Origin: an uncultured Elusimicrobium sp.
GTDB lineage: Bacteria > Elusimicrobiota > Elusimicrobia > Elusimicrobiales > Elusimicrobiaceae
DNA: 9,273 bases
NCBI GenBank assembly: GCA_902787065.1
Contig: CADAFA010000032.1
Coordinates: forward strand, 1-9,273
Reading direction: 5' to 3'
How positions within the stretch are numbered: position 1 is the first letter of the stretch; each line of letters starts with the position of its first letter. This document shows, one piece after another, positions 1 to 5,400 of the stretch. The position numbers and the translations under genes were made by a program. Under the pieces are notes generated by a model that was not told the DNA's origin, ran no database searches, and was given only the letters and a program-made list of their open reading frames with translations.

Positions 1-36
1 AATTTGTTGAACGAAATTTGATGTTACTCAAAAAAT

Positions 37-42
37 AGGAGG
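37..42 (+). promoter_or_regulatory. Shine-Dalgarno site of the pilin gene; decides its start
   Basis: AGGAGG lies at 37-42. An in-frame ATG at 43 touches this site with no spacer and could not be used by a ribosome bound there. The next in-frame ATG at 52 has a 9-base spacer, so the start is placed at 52 rather than 43. Confidence 0.85.
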
Positions 43-51
43 ATGTACAAA

Positions 52-552
52 ATGAAAATAAAGAATCTAAATCTCAAGCAAGGTTTTACTTTGCTTGAAC
101 TGCTGGTGGTTGTAGTGATTATCGGTATTTTAGCCGCTATTGCTTTGCCGCAATATCGCAAAGCGGTCGCAAAAGCGGAACTTGCACAAATTATCAATGC
201 AATAAAAAGTGTAAAACAAGCACAAGAAAGATATTTTTTAACAAATAATCAATACGCCGCAAGTATAAATCATTTGGATATCTCTATTGATAATCCGAAT
301 GTTAGATGTTATGCCGGGATAGGGGATGGAGGTCATATTTCATGTTATAGTGATAAATTTGGTTTATGGAGTTATATGACCATAAAATTTACGGAATGCG
401 CGGCAAAAAGTAATGATGCAAATTCACCGTTTGTAAATGCCTGTAAAGAATTAACACAAGGGAGTTGTCATAGTAGCAATACAACTTCTACCTGCAACCA
501 ATTAGGGGTAAAACCTTGTTATATCTGCGAAGTTAATAAACATATATTTTGA
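52..552 (+). CDS. Type IV pilin / pseudopilin-like major subunit, class III signal peptide
   Basis: A 166-residue prepilin. The short basic leader ends at Gly11, followed by Phe12 and the TLLELL motif, with Glu16 as the conserved Glu5 of the mature protein; the prepilin peptidase (PilD family) should cut and N-methylate here. Residues 12-33 or so form the hydrophobic helix that anchors the subunit in the membrane and packs in the fibre core, followed by the usual Leu-Pro-Gln-Tyr turn and a long amphipathic helix. The C-terminal globular part has eight cysteines, the last four within about 25 residues before the stop, which suggests several disulfides. The family assembles into surface fibres for adhesion, twitching or DNA uptake, or into type II secretion pseudopili; the sequence cannot separate these. 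No assembly gene is in the window, so the gene may stand alone. No convincing promoter or terminator was seen. It shows no functional link to the downstream operon. Confidence 0.93.
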   Translation: MKIKNLNLKQGFTLLELLVVVVIIGILAAIALPQYRKAVAKAELAQIINAIKSVKQAQERYFLTNNQYAASINHLDISIDNPNVRCYAGIGDGGHISCYSDKFGLWSYMTIKFTECAAKSNDANSPFVNACKELTQGSCHSSNTTSTCNQLGVKPCYICEVNKHIF

Positions 553-566
553 TTTTTCTTTGATAT

Positions 567-813
567 AAAGCCAAATCAAGTGCCAAAACCTGACAATTAT
601 TTTTTAGGAAATTTTGATTTTACAACCCCACCCCTAACCCCTCCGCCTTTGCAAGCAAAGGGGCGGGGAGTAATAGGTTTAATAAAGCCAAACCGTGTGC
701 GTAAACCTAGCAAGTATTTCTGAGAAAATTTTAGTTTTCTCTGCGACAAAATAAAACAAAGCCAAACCAAGTATTTAAACTCGGCCATTATTTTTGAGAA
801 AAGTTCATAAAAT
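567..813 (+). repeat. Three degenerate ~56-base direct repeats
   Basis: Copies begin with AAAGCCAAA at 567, 684 and 758 and run about 56 bases each (567-622, 684-739, 758-813). Aligned by eye without gaps, copies 1 and 2 agree at about 42 of 56 positions, and copies 2 and 3 at roughly 73 percent. Shared blocks include the AAAGCCAAA head, an AAAC core and an ATTTnTGAGAAAA-like tail. The bases before copies 1 and 3 also share a TTTTCTnTG block. Spacings of 117 and 74 bases are irregular, so this is not a CRISPR array. No coding potential is evident. Their role is unknown; they may be old intergenic duplications of pilin-gene flanks. Confidence 0.6.
639..670. repeat. GC-rich hairpin (small palindromic intergenic repeat)
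   Basis: CCTTTG (646-651) pairs with CAAAGG (656-661) around a four-base loop, and after a two-base bulge the stem extends with CTCCG (641-645) against CGGGG (664-668), including one G-T pair. A C-rich run precedes it and a G-rich run ends it, in otherwise AT-rich DNA between direct-repeat copies 1 and 2. No T-run follows on either strand, so it is not called a terminator. It resembles the C-rich REP-like palindromes dispersed in many bacterial genomes. Confidence 0.5.
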
Positions 814-842
814 TTTATATTTTAGATCTGTAGCGTAAGTGA

Positions 843-1020
843 GTGTTTTCGCGCTGCGCAGCAGATTTAAGATGATTTTTTATTTTTCTTTGACGACTAG
901 TATCAAGAAGTAAAGTGAGCGGAGCGAACTTGCGATACTTTAGGAAAAGAAAAATAAAAAAGGGCTTAAATATGCAAGCACGTTTTGCGCGTTTGTGTAT
1001 GTAACGCGGAACGAAAACAC
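843..1020. repeat. Long imperfect palindrome (~178 bases), MITE-like or structured RNA
   Basis: Matching arms are found in nested order. GTGTTTTCG (843-851) pairs with its complement at 1012-1020. GCAGATTTAAG (861-871) pairs with 965-975 with one mismatch. The 16 bases at 876-891 pair perfectly with 946-961. AGTATC (899-904) pairs with GATACT (934-939). The centre near 905-933 holds an AGTGAGCGGAGCGAAC sequence, and a 10-base perfect palindrome (GCTGCGCAGC, 853-862) sits in the left arm. The two arms have different lengths, so it is imperfect. No transposase is encoded inside and clear target-site duplications were not seen. It may be a non-autonomous mobile element, a replicated intergenic repeat, or an RNA structure. 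Confidence 0.6.
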
Positions 1021-1036
1021 GTAAAACTAGGTTTCC

Positions 1037-1066
1037 TTGATTTGCCAAATGGGCTATTAGTATGAT
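1037..1066 (+). promoter_or_regulatory. Putative sigma70-type promoter of the PKS operon, with overlapping palindrome
   Basis: TTGATT (1037-1042) and TATGAT (1061-1066) are separated by 18 bases and match the -35 and -10 consensus well. Transcription would begin around 1072-1075, giving a leader of about 25 bases ending in the Shine-Dalgarno at 1089-1094. A perfect 10-base palindrome, ATGATATCAT (1062-1071), overlaps the -10 box and is followed by alternating AT (1070-1088); it could be an operator or simply AT-rich promoter DNA. The placement agrees with the only long gap upstream of the operon. Confidence 0.5.
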
Positions 1067-1099
1067 ATCATATATATATGTATATATTAAGGAGTCCCT

Positions 1100-2467
1100 A
1101 TGTCAAATGAACCCATAGCCATAATCGGTATCGGTGCTTTACTCCCCGATGCCAACAATAAAGAAGAATTTTGGCAAAATATCATTACAGGTAAAAACTC
1201 AATAACGGAAGTCCCCCCAAGTGTGTGGGATCCTAAACTATATTATTCCGCAGATCACTCCGAAGAAGGCAAAACCTATTCAAAAATCGGTGCATTTTTA
1301 AAGGACTATAAATTTAATTCAATTAAATATAGAATACCGCCTGCCGTAGGTAAGCAACTTGACCCGGCACAACAATATGCCTTAGATGTCTCCGCCCAAG
1401 CCCTTGAGGACAGCGGTTATAATAAAAAAGAATTTGACCGCACCCGTGTTGGGGTAATTGCGGCAAACTCCGCCGGTGGGCCGAGCAATGAATATTCAGA
1501 TATGCGCATTTATGAGCCGCTTATTTGGGAATCTTTGAAAAATTCCGAAGCTTATAAAACCTTAAATGCCGCGCAAAGCGAAGAAATTATAAATACCACG
1601 CGCGAAGGTTTAAATAAATTTTTGCCTTTAACTACCGAAGATACTATGGCAGGCCAACTTCCGAACGTAATTTCGGGGCGTATTGCAAATGTTTTTAATT
1701 TGCGTGGGCCTAGTTTTTCTGTTGATGCCGCCTGTGCTAGTTCATTGCTTGCCTTGGCTTGTTCTTTGGACGCCTTATGGCTTGATAAATGCGATATGAT
1801 GCTCTGTGTTGCAAGTGACCCTATGATGGCCCCAAGCAATTATGTTAAATTTTCAAAAATAGGTGCTTTGTCCGCTGACGGAAGCAGGCCTTTTGATGAA
1901 AAAGCCAACGGTTTTGTTATGGGTGAAGGCGCGGGGGCAGTACTCTTAAAACCTTTAAGCAAAGCCAAAAAAGACGGGGATAAAATTTATGCCATTGTCC
2001 GCTCCGTTGGCCTTTCAAGCGACGGTAAAGGCAAAGGCATTACTGCCCCAAATCCGGAAGGTCAAAAGATTGCTATAAAAAATGCTTTCGCAGGCCTTGA
2101 ATACGGCCCTGCAGATATCGGCTTAATGGAAGCACACGGAACTGCTACCAAAGTAGGTGATGCAGCCGAAATGGCCGCCTTAAACGAAATCTTTAAAGAC
2201 GTTAAAACCGAAATTGCCCTTGGCTCAGTTAAATCACAAATCGGGCATACAAAGGCAAATGCGGGTATGGCCTCTTTAATCAAAACTGCTTTAGCTTTAC
2301 ATAATAAAATTTTGCCGCCGTCAATTAATTTTACCGAGCCCAGCAAAAATATTGATTGGCAAAATTCACCTTTTAAAGTTAATACACAGGCACGCCCTTG
2401 GGAAAGTGAAAATTTGAGAAGGGCCAATATTTCCGCCTTTGGTTTTGGAGGTACCAATGCCCACGCA
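1100..2467 (+). other. Ketosynthase (KS) domain of the PKS, apparently active
   Basis: Residues 1-456. The opening PIAIIGIGALLPDA segment is typical of modular and PUFA-type KS. The active-site DAACASS carries Cys212, and the two histidines are present in EAHGTAT (His346) and GHTKANAG (His383), giving the full Cys-His-His set for decarboxylative condensation. The closing FGFGGTNAH motif is at 447-455. No chain-length-factor substitution of the Cys is seen. Confidence 0.93.
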
Positions 2468-5400
2468 ACTTTAGAAGAATACGACGTAAATCATACTTAC
2501 GGTAATGAAATTTTAATACAAGAAACAAAACAAGAAATAAAAACACAAACTTTACCCCAAACTAAATCGGAGGATAAAATGAATTATCAATTATTAGTGG
2601 AACAGGAAAAATTACTTGGCGATATGCTTATATTTTCCGCCCCTACAAGAGAAGAACTTTTTGACTTACTCAATAAAATTTCGAGGGAAATAACTGATGA
2701 TAAATTTTATTTAGTTAAACAAGCTTACAAAAACCACATAGCCCCGCGGGCGCAATTTGCCGTTTCAATAAATGCGGAAGATACACAAAAACTTAAAACA
2801 AAAATTGCATATTTCCTTAAAATTGCTGCCGGCTCAAATGTTTGGGAAGAACAATCTTTGTACCTCAAAATGAAAGGTATTTATCCTTTCCACCCTACAA
2901 CACAAAAGCCGAAAGTTTGTTTTATGTTTCCGGGCCAAGGTGCGCAGTATGTAGATATGATGAAAGATTTGGCAAGCAAATACAAAATCGTACGGGATAC
3001 TTTTGAAGAAGCAGATAAGATTTCCATGAAACTTGCCGGTGTTTCTTTAACCGAAGTTATTTGGTCTAAGCCAGGCGAAGATAAAGAAAAACTTAAAGAG
3101 CGTGAAGAAGGTATCAAAAGAACCGAAATCACCCAACCTGCAATTTTAACCGCAAATGTCGCCATGATGCGCCTTTTGTATCAATTCGGTATTAAACCTG
3201 ATGTAACCATGGGCCATAGTTTAGGTGAATACGGCGCCGCGGTTGCCGCCGGAATTTTATCTTTTGAAGATGCTTTAAAAGCAGTTACCATGCGCGGTAG
3301 TGCCATGGCAGGTTTAAACACCAAAGATAACGGTAAGATGGCCGCAGTTGCCGCAAGTGCCGATAAAGTTGAACCCGAACTTAAAAAAATTAGCGGTTAT
3401 GTTGCTGTTGCAAATAAAAACTGCCCCACGCAAACCGTCATTGCCGGGGAATCAAAATCAGTAGATGATGCCGTCAATATGTTTAACAATATGGGGATGC
3501 AGGCAGTTGTTATACCTGTGTCCCATGCCTTCCACTCCGCCATTGTTCGCCCGGCGGCCGAAGGTTACAGAAAGTTTTTAGATACTTTGCATTTTAATGC
3601 CCCTGTTTTACCTATAACTTCCAATGTTTCAGCAGATTTTTACCCTAACGATATTCAGGCAATTAAAGATACTATGGTGGAACAAATCATGAGTTCCGTT
3701 GAGTGGATAAAACAAGTGGAACTTGCGTATCAGCGCGGTGTACGCTTATTTATTGAAGTCGGTCCAAAACGTATTTTAAGTGCCTTTGTTACAAATACTT
3801 TGGAAGGCAAAAAAGATATACGTGTGCTTGCTTCAAACCACCCAAAACGCGGCGGTATAACGGAATTTAATGACTTAATGGCGAATTTAGCTGCTGCCGG
3901 TATTGAAGTAGATTGGAGTAAAACCGATTTGGAAAAATCAGATACTTTATATAACCCAGCCTTTATTGAGGCAGTTATGCCAAAGAAGGCCGAAACTGTT
4001 ACAGTTCCCGTAAAAACAAATGTAAATGCCGGTAATATTGTTTTAGAAAATATTAATTGTTCTTTAAATTTAACCCAAGAACAAGCCGAAGCTTTACTTA
4101 AAACTTTACAGGAAAAATTGGGTGTAGTTTCTTCAGCTAAGCGAGAAACACCGAAACAGCAAGAAACTAAAAAAGAAACTGTTACCGAAGTAAAAACAGA
4201 ACAAAAACCCGAACCAAAACCGGAACCTAAAAAAGAAATAAAACCTTTAAATGAGGCAACTGTGACCAAAGAAGTTGTTGCATTGATTTCCCAAAAAACA
4301 GGCTACCCTGAAGATATGCTTGAACTTGATGTTGATATGGAAGCTGAACTAGGTATTGATACAGTTAAGCAAGCGGAAATGCTTATTTTACTTCAGGAAA
4401 AATACGGTATTGCATCAAATACCGCTTTGGTGTTAAAAGATTACCCCACAATTAGGCATTGTATTAATTACATTATGTCAAACACAAGTAAAGAAAATAA
4501 TGCCCCTAAACAAGAGAAAGAAACCCCTTCTGCAAAAGCAGAAGACCCTTTCCCCAAACGTGAGGAGCCAAAAACCAAACAGGCGGAATTAGAACAAGAA
4601 ATTAAACAGGTAGAAGAACCTGTCCAAGAGGAACAAAAAACTGTTGAAGAAGAACAAACCAAACCTCAGCAACAGGCCCAAGAAATAACAGAACCCGTAA
4701 AAGAAAAAGAACAGGAAAATACCAAACATCGCTTTTTACCTGCTTTAGCTGATGCCCCTCTTTTTGAGGAGGCTAATCGTAATTTGTCCCCCAAAAGAAC
4801 AGTTTTAATATTTTCAGACAATGCAAGTTTGACAAAAGCATATAATGATGCTTTTAAAATGGAAGGCCTTAAAACACATATTTTTACGAAGTTAAAAACC
4901 AGGGGTAAAAATGTGAGTATGACTTCTTGGGATTCCCTGCAGGAAACCCAGACTGCCTTGGAAACTTTTGTTAAGGAAAACGAGTATCCTGTACAAGGCA
5001 TAGTCTATTTATTGCCTTGCTCACTAAAAAAATACGACAAGAAACAAAATCCTGCTACAGAAGCAGAAGAATATTTAAGGCCCTTAAAACTAGCCGTAAA
5101 AATATTTGAAAAAGATTTAAAAGATAAAAATAATGCTGATACTTTCCTTGCTACCATATTTGAAAATGAGGGGGATATTCCTTTTGTAAGCGAAGAAAAC
5201 CCGACAAACGGAACGGTTTTAGGTGAGGCACTTTGTTTAAGAAAAGAGATATATGACAACTTTGGTATCTTGAATAAAATTATATCTTTTAACAGAGAAA
5301 CCTCCGCCGAAGAAATGGCCCAGAAAACTGTATATGAAATATTGAAAGGGGACGGGCGTTGCCTCATTAGTTATAATCAGGGCAGTAGGCATACAATATT

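Noticed and set aside
1..36. Promoter for the pilin gene (TTGAAC at 7-12)
   Set aside because: No acceptable -10 box lies 16-19 bases downstream, and upstream sequence is missing.
43..54. ATG at 43 as the pilin start (169 residues)
   Set aside because: It abuts AGGAGG with no spacer; ATG 52 has a usable 9-base spacer and gives a normal short basic leader.
639..680. Intrinsic terminator of the pilin gene
   Set aside because: The hairpin is GC-rich but no T-run follows it on the plus strand, and none occurs on the other strand either.
597..788. Minus-strand open frame of 63 codons in the intergenic region
   Set aside because: It lies across the direct repeats and the GC-rich hairpin, has no ribosome site or recognisable motif, and is most likely non-coding.
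567..813. CRISPR array
   Set aside because: Only three copies, long and diverged units, unequal spacing, and no cas genes.
815..1048. Minus-strand open frame of 77 codons
   Set aside because: It coincides with the long palindrome, has low-complexity composition and no ribosome site, and matches no family I recognise.
3730..4269. Minus-strand open frame of 179 codons inside the PKS
   Set aside because: It is antisense to well-conserved AT and linker coding sequence; its Ser/Phe-rich content mirrors the Glu/Lys-rich sense strand. Other antisense frames within the PKS and carboxyltransferase were rejected for the same reason.
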